Shown here: positions 48,844-57,380 of the stretch, piece by piece
Layout: each line of letters begins with the position of its first letter
How positions within the stretch are numbered: the stretch's first letter is position 1
From: Rectinema subterraneum
GTDB taxonomy: Bacteria; Spirochaetota; Spirochaetia; Treponematales; Rectinemataceae
Reading direction: 5' to 3'
DNA length: 64,000 nucleotides
Assembly (NCBI GenBank): GCA_009768935.1
Contig: WESA01000002.1
Coordinates: 109,278 to 173,277, forward strand
Made by a program: the position numbers and the translations under genes
Notes under the pieces: generated by a model
Databases searched by the model: none
Told to the model about the DNA's origin: nothing
The model's input: the letters and a program-made list of their open reading frames with translations, nothing else

Positions 48844-50820
48844 ATGTCACGTATCATCCACCCGATTTTAGGCCTGCCGATCGCGGACCCCAACAAAATT
48901 CCTCTTTCCAGAGAAAATCTCCCTTCGTCGGAAGATATACAGAATGCAGCCCGATCGCTCATCCTCTCCGCGTCCGGATGGCGAAAGGTATTTGCGGATC
49001 CTTCAACAGAAGACACATATGCCCAGTGGGCTTACGACCGGAGTGCTGAAAACTCGCTTTCCCGCACAATCAGTTCGGCAGATGCCGTCATCGTCGCAGG
49101 CATGGCGCTCGTATTCGCTTCATTCATCAAAGAGCAATGCAAAGGCCGCGCGCCGATTGTATTGCTCGGCATCGATACAAGGCCCACAGGGCCTGCAATT
49201 GCAGATGTCTTTGCCCGGGTGCTGATTGGTGAGGGTTGTTCGGTTCGCTACCTTTTTATAGTGCCAGCGCCGGAGATCATGGCATTTGCAGCACAGACAA
49301 CGAGCCTTCCTTTAGATAACGAAGCGCATGCAGACGCCTTTGCCTACATTTCCGCAAGCCATAACCCGCCAGGGCACAATGGCCTCAAGTTCGGCATCGG
49401 AGGCGGGGTCCTGACAGGGAATCAGATTGCACCCATGATCGCAGCGCTCAAATCTTTCATCGCAGATCCCGATTCGCCTTCGCGTGCGCTCGCTGCGATC
49501 AGCAAAGCCGACCCACGTGCGCTCGCGCAATGCTACGAAAGCGTCGCGCACTGGAAAAGGTTTTCGCAGTCGGCCTATATGCTCTTTGCGCATCGGGTTT
49601 TTACCGACGAAGATTCGCTCGAAAGGCAGGAAGAGGTTCTGTCGGCCATCGCAACGGCATGTGAAAAGCGCCCGCTGGGGGTTGTCGCGGAGCTCAACGG
49701 TTCAGCACGCACGCAAAGCATTGACCAGGACTGGCTATCGGCGTTGTCGCTGCAGACGAAAATGCTCAATGTCGAGCCCGGGATTTTTGCGCATCGCATT
49801 GTCCCGGAAAATGATTCGCTCGAGGATTGCCGAGCCGCTCTCGCTGAGGCACACCAAGAAAATCCCGCCTTCATGCTTGGCTATGTGCCGGATTGCGACG
49901 GTGATCGGGGAAATCTAGTGTATCACAGCAGGATGCTGCAGAGCGCGGTTCCGCTCGAAGCACAACAGGTTTTCGCGCTGGCGTGCCTCTCCGAGCTTGC
50001 CTATCTCAAGTGGAAAGGCGAAACGCGCCCTGTAGCGGTCGTTGTGAATGATGCGACTAGTATGCGAATCGAAGCGATTGCCGCACTATTCGGTGCCCAA
50101 GTTTTCCGCGCGGAGACCGGAGAGGCCAATGTCGTCGCATGTGCGGAAAAACTGCGCAGCGAAGGCTGGGTTGTCCGCATTCTCGGGGAAGGCTCGAATG
50201 GCGGCAACATTACCCACCCTTCCAAAGTGCGCGATCCCCTTTCTACGCTTGGATCGATAGTCAGACTTCTTCGACTTGGCGATGCAAATAGCGGAAAAAC
50301 ATGCTTCAACCTCTGGCTCGATGCAATCGGCGCATCCGATCGATATCGGCCCGATTATGAGCTTGAGGACATTATCGACAGCCTGCCGCAATGGGCGACA
50401 ACAAGCGCATTCGAGCCCTATGCAGCGCTGAAAATTGCTTCAAATGACAAAGTCGCGCTCAAAAATGCGTATCAGAGGCTCTTCCTTGAAGAATGGCCGC
50501 GCATGCAACCGCAGCTCGCGGCTCGATTCGGCATTGCAGCATGGAAAGCGCTTGCGACAATAGGGGCCAACGAACAAGAGATTGGTTCCGATTTCGGCGC
50601 CTCTGGCAATGGCGGCCTTAGAATCGTGCTCTTTTCGCACGCAGGAGAAGCAAGGGCTTTCCTCTGGATGCGCGGATCAGGGACGGAACCGGTATTCAGA
50701 ATCGCCGTCGATATCAAAAATGGTTCAAGCGAAGATGAAGCTTGGCTTCGCAGTTGGCATACAAGACTTGTGATGCAGGCTGATCTCCTTGTCTCCAAGG
50801 CGCAGGATATTGTAGGATAG
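48844..50820 (+). CDS. Phosphoglucomutase/phosphomannomutase
   Basis: This is a 658-residue alpha-D-phosphohexomutase. Catalytic phosphoserine Ser172 lies in YISASHNPPGHNG, the Mg loop is PDCDGDRGN, the sugar loop region EGSNGGNITHPSKVRD, and the phosphate-binding loop RGSGTEPVFRIAV is near the C-terminus. It moves phosphate between C1 and C6 of glucose or mannose. It is about 60-100 residues longer than most family members, with an N-terminal extension before the first domain. Specificity for glucose or mannose cannot be read here; a ManA gene elsewhere in the window makes mannose-6-P available. AGGAG precedes the ATG; the next gene follows after 21 bases. Confidence 0.92.
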   Translation: MSRIIHPILGLPIADPNKIPLSRENLPSSEDIQNAARSLILSASGWRKVFADPSTEDTYAQWAYDRSAENSLSRTISSADAVIVAGMALVFASFIKEQCKGRAPIVLLGIDTRPTGPAIADVFARVLIGEGCSVRYLFIVPAPEIMAFAAQTTSLPLDNEAHADAFAYISASHNPPGHNGLKFGIGGGVLTGNQIAPMIAALKSFIADPDSPSRALAAISKADPRALAQCYESVAHWKRFSQSAYMLFAHRVFTDEDSLERQEEVLSAIATACEKRPLGVVAELNGSARTQSIDQDWLSALSLQTKMLNVEPGIFAHRIVPENDSLEDCRAALAEAHQENPAFMLGYVPDCDGDRGNLVYHSRMLQSAVPLEAQQVFALACLSELAYLKWKGETRPVAVVVNDATSMRIEAIAALFGAQVFRAETGEANVVACAEKLRSEGWVVRILGEGSNGGNITHPSKVRDPLSTLGSIVRLLRLGDANSGKTCFNLWLDAIGASDRYRPDYELEDIIDSLPQWATTSAFEPYAALKIASNDKVALKNAYQRLFLEEWPRMQPQLAARFGIAAWKALATIGANEQEIGSDFGASGNGGLRIVLFSHAGEARAFLWMRGSGTEPVFRIAVDIKNGSSEDEAWLRSWHTRLVMQADLLVSKAQDIVG

Positions 50821-50841
50821 GCCGGCTTCAAAGGAGTTCAG

Positions 50842-51297
50842 ATGGGTATCCGCGGTGAATTGTTCTCGACCAGATTCAGCTGTGAAGGCAGAACGTATTT
50901 TTTTAATGTTAAAGAAAATAGAAATGGCGATCTTTTTCTCAGCGTGGTTGAAAGCAAGCCTACGGAAACAGAGAGCTTCGACCGGCGCTCGATCGTTGTT
51001 TTTAACGAGAATCTTGAAGGCTTTATGCGCGCCTTCAGAACTGCGGTAGGCTATATGGAAAAAGCAGGCCAGAAGCTAAAATCCAAGCCTGATTCCAGGC
51101 CGCACGATGGAAGATTGCACGGCGAAAGGCCAATGCATGCTGTAGCCAGGCGCCCTGCCAGCTCAATACATCCAGCAAATTCCGAAGGCGCCGCAAATGC
51201 CGAAAATTCTGAAACCCTGCGTAAAAGCCCGCGCCGCATTGTCATAAAGAGAAAGCCTCATTCTCCGGATGGATCGAAAAGCAGCGGACTTTCCTGA
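50842..51297 (+). CDS. PUR-domain (DUF3276) nucleic-acid-binding protein, BpuR-like
   Basis: This is a 151-residue protein. The first ~75 residues match the spirochaete/Bacteroidetes PUR domain, as in Borrelia BpuR: RGELFSTRFSCEGRTYFFNV, KENRNGDLFLSVVESKP, SFDRRSIVVFNENLEGFM. The rest is a basic, low-complexity tail with SPRRIVIKRKPHSPD, likely RNA/DNA-binding. BpuR binds its own mRNA and other nucleic acids; a similar role is inferred. AAAGGAG precedes the ATG. Its last 40 bases overlap the convergent RNase HII gene. This family is one of the better hints that the host is a spirochaete. Confidence 0.88.
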   Translation: MGIRGELFSTRFSCEGRTYFFNVKENRNGDLFLSVVESKPTETESFDRRSIVVFNENLEGFMRAFRTAVGYMEKAGQKLKSKPDSRPHDGRLHGERPMHAVARRPASSIHPANSEGAANAENSETLRKSPRRIVIKRKPHSPDGSKSSGLS

Positions 51298-51911
51298 GCC
51301 AGGAGCTGAAAGCTCAAACGGTGATACCGCGAGGGGCCCAGCGCTGCAATTGCTTCTCTGTGCAATCGCGTGGGGTACCCTTTGTGCACTCTGAAGCCAT
51401 AGCCTGGCATAGTTTGGTCAAGACAATCCATGCAATGATCCCGCGCGACCTTGGCCAGGATTGAAGCAGCCATCACCGCAGGGACAACGCCGTCTGCCTT
51501 TGGCATTGTCGCTGCTTCGACTGCCGCGCCATCAGCCATCAGCGTTGGGGTGAATATGCCATCTACCACCACAAGAGCAGGCATTTTCCTGAGCCCCTGA
51601 AACGCTCTCTCCATTGCCAGCAATGTCGCACCCAAAATATTTCTTTGCTCGATTTCTTCGACTGTAGCCCACCCTACCGACCAATCAAGCGCTTTTTCCG
51701 TGATTACCTGAAAGGCATTTTCGCGCCGCGCTTTGGACATTCGTTTCGAATCATTGAGTATTTCCATGGGGAAATCTGGTGACAAGATGGCTGCAGCTGC
51801 GGCGACCGGTCCTGCAAGAGGCCCTCTCCCCGCCTCATCGATGCCGCATACAAGATGAACAGGTATTTTCAAAACTGTTTCGAAAGTGCAGTAGTTGGTC
51901 GATTTTTTCAT
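51258..51911 (-). CDS. rnhB: Ribonuclease HII
   Basis: This 217-residue enzyme removes RNA from RNA-DNA hybrids and single ribonucleotides from DNA. The first metal-site motif is CGIDEAGRGPLAGPV (Asp-Glu) near residue 19, VVDGIFTPTLMADG contains the next Asp, and ASILAKVARDHCMDCLDQ follows. Length is normal. Its ATG lies inside the end of the GNAT gene (four-base overlap) and its 3' end overlaps the BpuR-like gene by 40 bases. Confidence 0.96.
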   Translation of the reverse strand: MKKSTNYCTFETVLKIPVHLVCGIDEAGRGPLAGPVAAAAAILSPDFPMEILNDSKRMSKARRENAFQVITEKALDWSVGWATVEEIEQRNILGATLLAMERAFQGLRKMPALVVVDGIFTPTLMADGAAVEAATMPKADGVVPAVMAASILAKVARDHCMDCLDQTMPGYGFRVHKGYPTRLHREAIAALGPSRYHRLSFQLLAQESPLLFDPSGE

Positions 51912-52816
51912 ATGTGCTGCCTCGCAACACTGATAGCATACTCTCCCACCGCAAGGAATCCCAGATGCTGATACACTCGTAGCGCTGCGAGGTTGTCATG
52001 CCGCACAAACAACACTGCGTGCCGGCCTTCTGCTTCGATCTTTTTCAATAAATAAAGGAGAAGATTCGTTCCAATGCCCATGGAGCGCCACTCCTTTTTT
52101 ACATAGAAACCGCCAATTTGATCGCAATAAATCCCTCTCGCATTGGTATTTACTTTGCCAATCGCTTCGTTTCCAGCCCAGGCCATACATACAATCTGAT
52201 TCGCAAGCAGCGAACGCATCCGCATTTCAGTTTCGGAGGCATCGGCTGAATATAGGGCAAGCTCTTCGCGCTCGTATTCCAAATGGAGGCTGACAAGGGC
52301 ATTAAGATCCTCGAACGACGCATCGACGCAACGAACAGGCTCTCCATCCACTCTTGGCGTATCGCTTACGTGCTTTTGGCGCAACAGCTGCGAATGCGGC
52401 TGTTGCGAATGCGATGATTGCGCATGCGGCAATTGCATAAGCAAAAATAATGCATGGTTCCAGTTCATACTGGGCATCTTGCCTGTGATCCTCATAACTG
52501 CATGCTTTGTGCCTGCAATGCGACGGATATTCGATGTATCTTTCAGGAGCGCAACAAGCCCAGCATCGTCATGGGGCGAAGGCGGCAGGATGAGATGCAC
52601 TGCTCCATCCAGCCACTGCACCGCAATGCCATCGATAGCTTCAAATGCAGCTGTGCGCGAATGGCGATGAACATAAATCTGAAAAAGCGGAGGGCCAGCT
52701 GGAACCGAACGCGCGCTTTGCACCGCCTCGCCGGCTTGCACACATTCATATTCTCGCGTGCGCAGGAAGCTCAGAATCGATTCCTCCATCAAAAGAGCGC
52801 GGGCGCTCGTCCACAT
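51908..52816 (-). CDS. GNAT-family N-acetyltransferase
   Basis: This is a 302-residue protein. The C-terminal third is a GNAT domain: GGFYVKKEWRSMGIGTNLLL (acetyl-CoA pyrophosphate loop) and RHDNLAALRVYQHLGF. The first 150 residues form a second, weakly related domain, as in two-domain acetyltransferases. In the middle a His/Ser/Gln-rich stretch (HAQSSHSQQPHSQLLRQ) comes from a decayed DNA repeat near 52380-52440 and is likely a linker. The start at 52816 is chosen for GGAGG eight bases upstream. The substrate is unknown. It overlaps rnhB by four bases. Confidence 0.82.
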   Translation of the reverse strand: MWTSARALLMEESILSFLRTREYECVQAGEAVQSARSVPAGPPLFQIYVHRHSRTAAFEAIDGIAVQWLDGAVHLILPPSPHDDAGLVALLKDTSNIRRIAGTKHAVMRITGKMPSMNWNHALFLLMQLPHAQSSHSQQPHSQLLRQKHVSDTPRVDGEPVRCVDASFEDLNALVSLHLEYEREELALYSADASETEMRMRSLLANQIVCMAWAGNEAIGKVNTNARGIYCDQIGGFYVKKEWRSMGIGTNLLLYLLKKIEAEGRHAVLFVRHDNLAALRVYQHLGFLAVGEYAISVARQHI

Positions 52817-52874
52817 TGCATTCGCCTCCGGCAACGCAGCCCCTTAGCACACGAAACAAGGAATGTGCAAAAAA

Positions 52875-53816
52875 TCAGCGGTATGCCTGTCCTCGCTGCT
52901 CATCGATGTAGTTCGCGGCTGCATGCGCAGCAATGGCGCCATCGGCAGCAGCGGTAATCACCTGGCGGAAGGGAGTCGCCCGCACATCGCCTGCGGCAAA
53001 CAAGCCAGGAATACTCGATTGCATCGTGCAATCAGTGATGATATAGCCGGTTTCATCCAGTGCAACGCCCGTATCCTTGAGAAATTCAGTCTGCGGTATC
53101 GAACCGATGAATATGAAAACAGCTTCGAATGGCTCTTCGGTTATTTCATGCGTCAGCACATTTTCCAGGAGCACCGAACGGATTTTGGTGTCTCCCCGAA
53201 TTTCTTTTGCAACGGTGTTGAAACGCACCTGAATCGAAGGATTGGACAGTACCCTCTGCGCAAGCGCCTTCTGTGCCCTGAAGCGATCCCGCCTGTGAAT
53301 CATGACTATTTGATCCGACAATTTGGAAAGATATGTCGCTTCATCGCATGCAGCATCGCCGCCTCCAACCACAAGCATTCTTTTGCCTTTGAAAAAGGGG
53401 CCGTCACAGGTAGCGCAGTAGGATATGCCTTTCCCCATGAATTCCTGTTCGCCGGGTATTTCAAGCTGGCGATGTTTGGCCCCGGTTGCGACAAGCACGG
53501 TAAGGCTCTCTACAGGCCCATTGCTCGTTTCGACAATGAAACGCCCGTTTTCTTTGCGAACATTCGAAACGCTCGCATCGATGAACGATGCTCCGAAGCG
53601 CTCCGCCTGTACCCGCATGCGTTCCGCGAGGTCATAGCCGGAAATCGGCTCTTCAATGCCGGGATAGTTTTCAAGCGCATCGATAAGCAGCGCTTGCCCG
53701 CCAGGCGCCATCTCTTCAATGACCACGGTTTTGAGATTCGCGCGCGCGCCGTATTGGGCTGCAGCAAGGCCTGCCGCTCCTGCTCCGATAATAGCAAAAT
53801 CATATGGCTGTGACAT
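52875..53816 (-). CDS. trxB: Thioredoxin reductase
   Basis: This is a 313-residue flavoprotein. FAD motif AIIGAGAAGLAAAQYGARA, redox disulfide Cys134-Ala-Thr-Cys137 in YCATCDGPFF, NADPH motif VVGGGDAACDEATYL with HRRDRFRA for the phosphate, and the end motif GLFAAGDVRATPFRQ. It reduces thioredoxin with NADPH. No thioredoxin gene is next to it. An AGAGGAGAG site precedes it and the promoter lies in a very AT-rich 50-base stretch. It is 58 bases upstream of the GNAT gene, same direction. Confidence 0.96.
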   Translation of the reverse strand: MSQPYDFAIIGAGAAGLAAAQYGARANLKTVVIEEMAPGGQALLIDALENYPGIEEPISGYDLAERMRVQAERFGASFIDASVSNVRKENGRFIVETSNGPVESLTVLVATGAKHRQLEIPGEQEFMGKGISYCATCDGPFFKGKRMLVVGGGDAACDEATYLSKLSDQIVMIHRRDRFRAQKALAQRVLSNPSIQVRFNTVAKEIRGDTKIRSVLLENVLTHEITEEPFEAVFIFIGSIPQTEFLKDTGVALDETGYIITDCTMQSSIPGLFAAGDVRATPFRQVITAAADGAIAAHAAANYIDEQRGQAYR

Positions 53817-53852
53817 GTGCTCTCTCCTCTTGTTTAGGCTTATATAGTAATT

Positions 53853-53881
53853 ATAATATATAATTTATAATATATAGACAA
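53853..53881 (-). promoter_or_regulatory. trxB promoter in an AT-rich tract
   Basis: Minus strand: TTGTCT (53876-53881), 17 bases, TATTAT (53853-53858). The interval 53839-53878 is almost pure A/T with several alternative -10-like hexamers. Confidence 0.55.
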
Positions 53882-53888
53882 GTCCATT

Positions 53889-55016
53889 CTATTCGGCGCG
53901 CCCCTGCTCGCGGTTTTCTGCTGCATCCTTTTCGCTATGGTTCAGCAGGACCATTCGGCAGCGCTGCCTTGCCCCCTCTTTCACTTCTGTTTCCAGCCTC
54001 GCATTGGCTTGTCGCAACAGAGCATGCAGAACCATGGAGTCTGCCGCAGACAGCATCCCTTCGCCTTCCAGTTCCAGCACCTGCTCGCCATTTTCAAGGC
54101 ATCGATAGTCAAGCCTGATCTCGGTTTCAGCTCTTTTTTCGAAAGCAAACCGATACGCGCCGCCAAGAATCTCGAGCGTAGCAAGCGCAAGCGGCACCAG
54201 TCTGTCGGGATCGAGCGAGCAATCAGTGGAACTGAATCGCAAATGGACGGTTGAGCCAACTGATTCGAGCGCTTCTTCGGCGGCATGACAGAATTGCGCA
54301 AAAAATTTGCCCGCGGAAATGCGGTCGATTTGCTCGGAATTGTACAGCGCTTCATGGACAAGCGCGATGCTCTTCACTTGTGCTTCAAGCTCGCGAAGAA
54401 CCTCGGATGTATCGCGCCTTGCCGAATCAAGCTGTTTCAGGTGTGCCAGACTGGCAACAAGCTGAAGATTTGTTTTTACTCTGTGATGGATTTCGCGCAA
54501 GAGCTGTTCTTTTGCGGCCAAGGATTCTTCAAGGCTTTGCTGGTAAAGATGCATTGCACTGATATCATGGATGACGCCAATGGTATGGGCATTGCCAACA
54601 AGATCAGCAAGCAGCGGAACATCGATATCCCTTTCGCCATACGCATTGACGAGTCCATAGATGATATGTCCGTCGCGGTGGACAAGCCGCACTTCGAGCT
54701 CGCGCGTCATGCGCTCGCCTGACCTTCTCTCATCGAACAGCTTTGGTGCGATTTCCGGAAATTTGTTTGCCTGCCGGATTTTTTCGACAACAATATCCCG
54801 AGAAATATTCGGCCTGTCTTCCGGATGAATGATCACACTGAAATGCTTCCCGATAAGGGCGGAAGGCTCATAACCGAGAAGCGCTGCAGCCTCGTTCAAA
54901 AAGACGAAATGCCCTTGCTCATCGAGAATATAGACAATATCCGGCAACGAAGAAAGAAGATGCCGAACCTGTCCTCTAGCCATTTCCAGGAGCGACCGGG
55001 AATCCGGGTCATTCAT
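53889..55016 (-). CDS. PAS-domain histidine kinase (HisKA_2 type) with a degenerate ATPase domain
   Basis: This is a 375-residue soluble protein. A PAS sensor lies at about 18-155 (LLSSLPDIVYILDEQGHFVF, NEAAALLGYEPSALIGKHFS). The phosphoacceptor region is KEQLLREIHHRVKTNLQLVA with His177/178. Relatives usually read KNNLQ, so one Asn is Thr here. The expected C-terminal HATPase is poor: where active kinases have NELVTNALKYAF it has TLEILGGAYRFAF, and no clear G1/G2 boxes appear. It may be inactive as a kinase and act as a sensor or scaffold. No response regulator is adjacent. The promoter gives a leaderless mRNA by prediction. Confidence 0.82.
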   Translation of the reverse strand: MNDPDSRSLLEMARGQVRHLLSSLPDIVYILDEQGHFVFLNEAAALLGYEPSALIGKHFSVIIHPEDRPNISRDIVVEKIRQANKFPEIAPKLFDERRSGERMTRELEVRLVHRDGHIIYGLVNAYGERDIDVPLLADLVGNAHTIGVIHDISAMHLYQQSLEESLAAKEQLLREIHHRVKTNLQLVASLAHLKQLDSARRDTSEVLRELEAQVKSIALVHEALYNSEQIDRISAGKFFAQFCHAAEEALESVGSTVHLRFSSTDCSLDPDRLVPLALATLEILGGAYRFAFEKRAETEIRLDYRCLENGEQVLELEGEGMLSAADSMVLHALLRQANARLETEVKEGARQRCRMVLLNHSEKDAAENREQGRAE

Positions 55017-55022
55017 GATCTC

Positions 55023-55051
55023 ATAGTAGAAAAGGCTCGGTATTCAGTCAA
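55023..55051 (-). promoter_or_regulatory. Promoter predicted to give a leaderless histidine-kinase transcript
   Basis: Minus strand: TTGACT (55046-55051), 17 bases, TACTAT (55023-55028), six bases (GAGATC), ATG at 55016. No ribosome site. Confidence 0.7.
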
Positions 55052-55100
55052 TATGCAGCCAATATGCAAGCGCGACTCGTAGAAATCCAAAGGCAGCTGA

Positions 55101-55115
55101 TGGTAGTATGAGCCA
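55101..55115 (+). promoter_or_regulatory. Extended -10 for the HisJ-type gene, leaderless
   Basis: TGG-TAGTAT (hexamer 55104-55109) with five bases (GAGCC) to the ATG at 55115. The -35 is not recognisable. No ribosome site. Confidence 0.5.
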
Positions 55116-55981
55116 TGGCATTCAGTTTCCATACCCACAGCACGTTTTGCGACGGCAAAGCGGACGCGCGCACAATGGCAGAGGCAGCATTCGCGCATCA
55201 TTACACGCATCTTGGATTTTCTGCGCATGCCCCTGTTCCCTTCAAAACGAGATGGAATCTGCCATGGGAACGCGCGCAGTCCTATGTCGAAACCGTGCGC
55301 GCGCTCGCGCAAGAGTTCGAGCCAAAGGGAATGAAAATATTTCTTGGGCTCGAGACTGATTATGCGCCTGGCATCACTATGCCGGACAATCCTGCCTATG
55401 ATGTATTTGGCCTCGATTACCGTATCGGGTCGGTGCACTACATCACCGCTCCTGGCGAAGAGCCCTTCACAGTGGATGAACCGCAGGAAGAATTCGCACG
55501 GAATGTGCTCAGATGGGAGCCTGATGGCGATTACCGAAGGATTTGGAAGCGCTATTGGCAGTACATGTCAGAAATGATTGCCCGCGGCGGATTCGACATA
55601 ATCGGGCACTTCGATTTGGTCAAAAAGAATAACCCTGATGGGCGCTGGTTTGATGAACAGGATCCCGCATACCTCGACGCCGCATTCCAGGCTGTGGAGC
55701 TTGCGGCTGAAAAACAACTCGTTGCAGAAATAAATACCGGCGGCATCGCACGCGGCAAACACCACGAAGCATATCCGTCGGTTCGTATTCTAAAGAGAAT
55801 GCACGAGCGGGGTTTGCGGCTCACGCTGGGAGACGATGCCCATGCGCCATCGCATATCGGAACATATCAGCATGCGGCTATCGATGCCGCTCGCAGGGCC
55901 GGATACCAGTCGCTCTGGTATCTCGACGCGCCCGGGGTCTGGAAAGAAATCTCGATAGACGAGGCTGCGCGGTCGCGCTAG
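55115..55981 (+). CDS. PHP-family histidinol-phosphatase (HisJ/HisK type)
   Basis: This is a 288-residue PHP protein. It starts AFSFHTHSTFCDGKADARTM, with the first metal motif HTHSTFCDG. It continues FSAHAPVPF, FLGLETDYAPG, GSVHYITAPGEEPF, IIGHFDLVKKNNPD and, near the end, LGDDAHAPSHIG, all typical of the HisJ-type histidinol-phosphatase family. It would release histidinol from its phosphate. No other his genes are in the window, so a general PHP phosphatase role is possible. Its stop overlaps the convergent DksA/TraR-type gene by four bases. Confidence 0.87.
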   Translation: MAFSFHTHSTFCDGKADARTMAEAAFAHHYTHLGFSAHAPVPFKTRWNLPWERAQSYVETVRALAQEFEPKGMKIFLGLETDYAPGITMPDNPAYDVFGLDYRIGSVHYITAPGEEPFTVDEPQEEFARNVLRWEPDGDYRRIWKRYWQYMSEMIARGGFDIIGHFDLVKKNNPDGRWFDEQDPAYLDAAFQAVELAAEKQLVAEINTGGIARGKHHEAYPSVRILKRMHERGLRLTLGDDAHAPSHIGTYQHAAIDAARRAGYQSLWYLDAPGVWKEISIDEAARSR

Positions 55982-56334
55982 CGATTCCTGCGTTCGTCGC
56001 TCTTCTGACATTCAACGCATAGAACAGCATACGGAATCGCCTCGAGCCTTTCCTGCGGAATTTTCTTGCCGCATTTCGCGCAGAGCCCATATCGCCCCTG
56101 GCTGATACGCAAAAGCGCTGCCTCGATCGCCCGATAGCGCTTGAGGTCCTGGGAGCTGAGAGCCTCTATCATAATGCGGTCGATGTCATCCGACGCGATA
56201 TCCGCAGAATCTTTTGGGTCAGTTTCGGACAGCACAGTCCGGAGCTGTTCGTTCGATTCGGCGATGGTATCCAGAATTTCCTGTCTTTGCGTAAGCAAGA
56301 GATTTTTCATTCTCTCGATGAAGGCATTATCCAT
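55978..56334 (-). CDS. DksA/TraR-family C4 zinc-finger protein
   Basis: This is a 118-residue protein. A coiled-coil helix at about 1-75 includes DPKDSADIASDDIDRIMIEA, then the zinc finger GRYGLCAKCGKKIPQERLEA ... VLCVECQ with four cysteines. Family members insert the coil into the RNA polymerase secondary channel; DksA works with ppGpp. The start at 56334 is set by AGGGGGAGAG; an upstream reading has no site. A hairpin ACTGGT-A6-ACCAGT (56355-56372) lies in its leader region. It could also be a general stress regulator of the YocK type. Confidence 0.88.
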   Translation of the reverse strand: MDNAFIERMKNLLLTQRQEILDTIAESNEQLRTVLSETDPKDSADIASDDIDRIMIEALSSQDLKRYRAIEAALLRISQGRYGLCAKCGKKIPQERLEAIPYAVLCVECQKSDERRNR

Positions 56335-56446
56335 CTCTCTCCCCCTCATCAATAACTGGTAAAAAAACCAGTATGCAGTGGATGGGCACAATGCAACGAA
56401 TCACCGAAAATGTCAAGATGTACAGCAAAGGCAGGCTGCTGTCATG

Positions 56447-56475
56447 TTGACATTCGGCGCATTGGCTCATAGTAT
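56447..56475 (+). promoter_or_regulatory. infA promoter
   Basis: TTGACA (56447-56452), 17 bases, TAGTAT (56470-56475), then a leader of about 90 bases ending in AGGAG. Confidence 0.65.
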
Positions 56476-56570
56476 TTCACCTGCGCGCAGGGCGCAAGAG
56501 ATAGTATGTCTCGAGCTTTCTGCATGTGCCAGCCTCGCTGCCGGCAAAGCGAATCGAAATAGGAGTATGT

Positions 56571-56789
56571 GTGGCTAAAGAAGAAGCGATTGAGGTGGAG
56601 GGCATTGTCAAGGAAGCCCTTCCGAATACCATGTTCCGTGTCGAACTGGCCAACGGACACATCATTCTTGCGCATCTTTCCGGAAAAATGCGCAAGCATT
56701 ACATCAGAATTGTTCCCGGCGACAAAGTAAAAGTCGGGCTTTCTCCGTATGATCTGAACCGCGGACGCATCATTTACCGCGAGAAATAG
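56571..56789 (+). CDS. infA: Translation initiation factor IF-1
   Basis: This 72-residue OB-fold protein is exactly the usual length when read from the GTG at 56571 (AGGAG six bases upstream). [60 protein letters not shown] and RIIYREK match IF-1 throughout. It occupies the ribosomal A site during initiation. It stands apart from a ribosomal protein operon, with its own promoter. The 3' end overlaps the convergent Smr gene by 20 bases. Confidence 0.97.
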   Translation: MAKEEAIEVEGIVKEALPNTMFRVELANGHIILAHLSGKMRKHYIRIVPGDKVKVGLSPYDLNRGRIIYREK

Positions 56790-57186
56790 ACAGCGGTCTG
56801 ATACGCACCCAGGTGACCCCCCTGCCCCCATTCTGACCGTCCGCAAAGCAGAATTCACCTGCATGCGGATTTTGCTCGAGTTCTTCCCGAACAACATGTA
56901 CCAGCACTTGCTCTTCCCGCGAATGGTTTCCTTTTCCGTGAATAATGCTCGCTTTCTCCAAACCTTGGGCTGCGCAGCGCGCTAGAAAAGATTGTACAGC
57001 CTGGCGTGCTTCCGGTTCGCGCATACCATGAAGGTCGATTTCGGCTTGGGGGCGCATGCGTTTGAATCGCGTGTAGGCTGAAATGGATGCGGCGCGCTCG
57101 TCTTCAGGGTCTGGCTGAGCAAGTGCATCTTTATCGACAGTATCGTGAGCTTCGAGCCATTGTTCGAATATCTTTCCAAAATCCAT
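56770..57186 (-). CDS. Smr-domain protein
   Basis: This is a 138-residue protein. The Smr domain spans about 50-135: [40 protein letters not shown], then [18 protein letters not shown]. Smr domains without MutS2 are structure-selective DNA or RNA nicking enzymes, or RNA-cleaving quality-control factors at ribosomes. The N-terminal 50 residues are a helical lead ([20 protein letters not shown]). The start at 57186 is not firmly fixed; ATGs 5 and 8 codons upstream are possible and none has a clear ribosome site. The end overlaps infA. Confidence 0.88.
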   Translation of the reverse strand: MDFGKIFEQWLEAHDTVDKDALAQPDPEDERAASISAYTRFKRMRPQAEIDLHGMREPEARQAVQSFLARCAAQGLEKASIIHGKGNHSREEQVLVHVVREELEQNPHAGEFCFADGQNGGRGVTWVRIRPLSISRGK

Positions 57187-57380
57187 ATTGCAGGAATACA
57201 TAGCACACAATTCGATTTGTTTCAGGTGGGCGCGGGGTGGTGCCGCTATGGTGCCAAACTGCCCGCTTCATGAAAAATGTGGCGCCACTCTTATTTGCAT
57301 GCATTGCGCAAAAAGCTCCGTGCTGACCCTTCTTGTGCTGGCATACAGCAGCCGCTATCATAAAAACAAGGATTTTTGCC

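Noticed and set aside
52380..52440. Possible CRISPR-like or regulatory repeat around the GNAT linker
   Set aside because: The units are short, decayed and in frame, giving a His/Gln/Ser linker; there are no spacers or cas genes.
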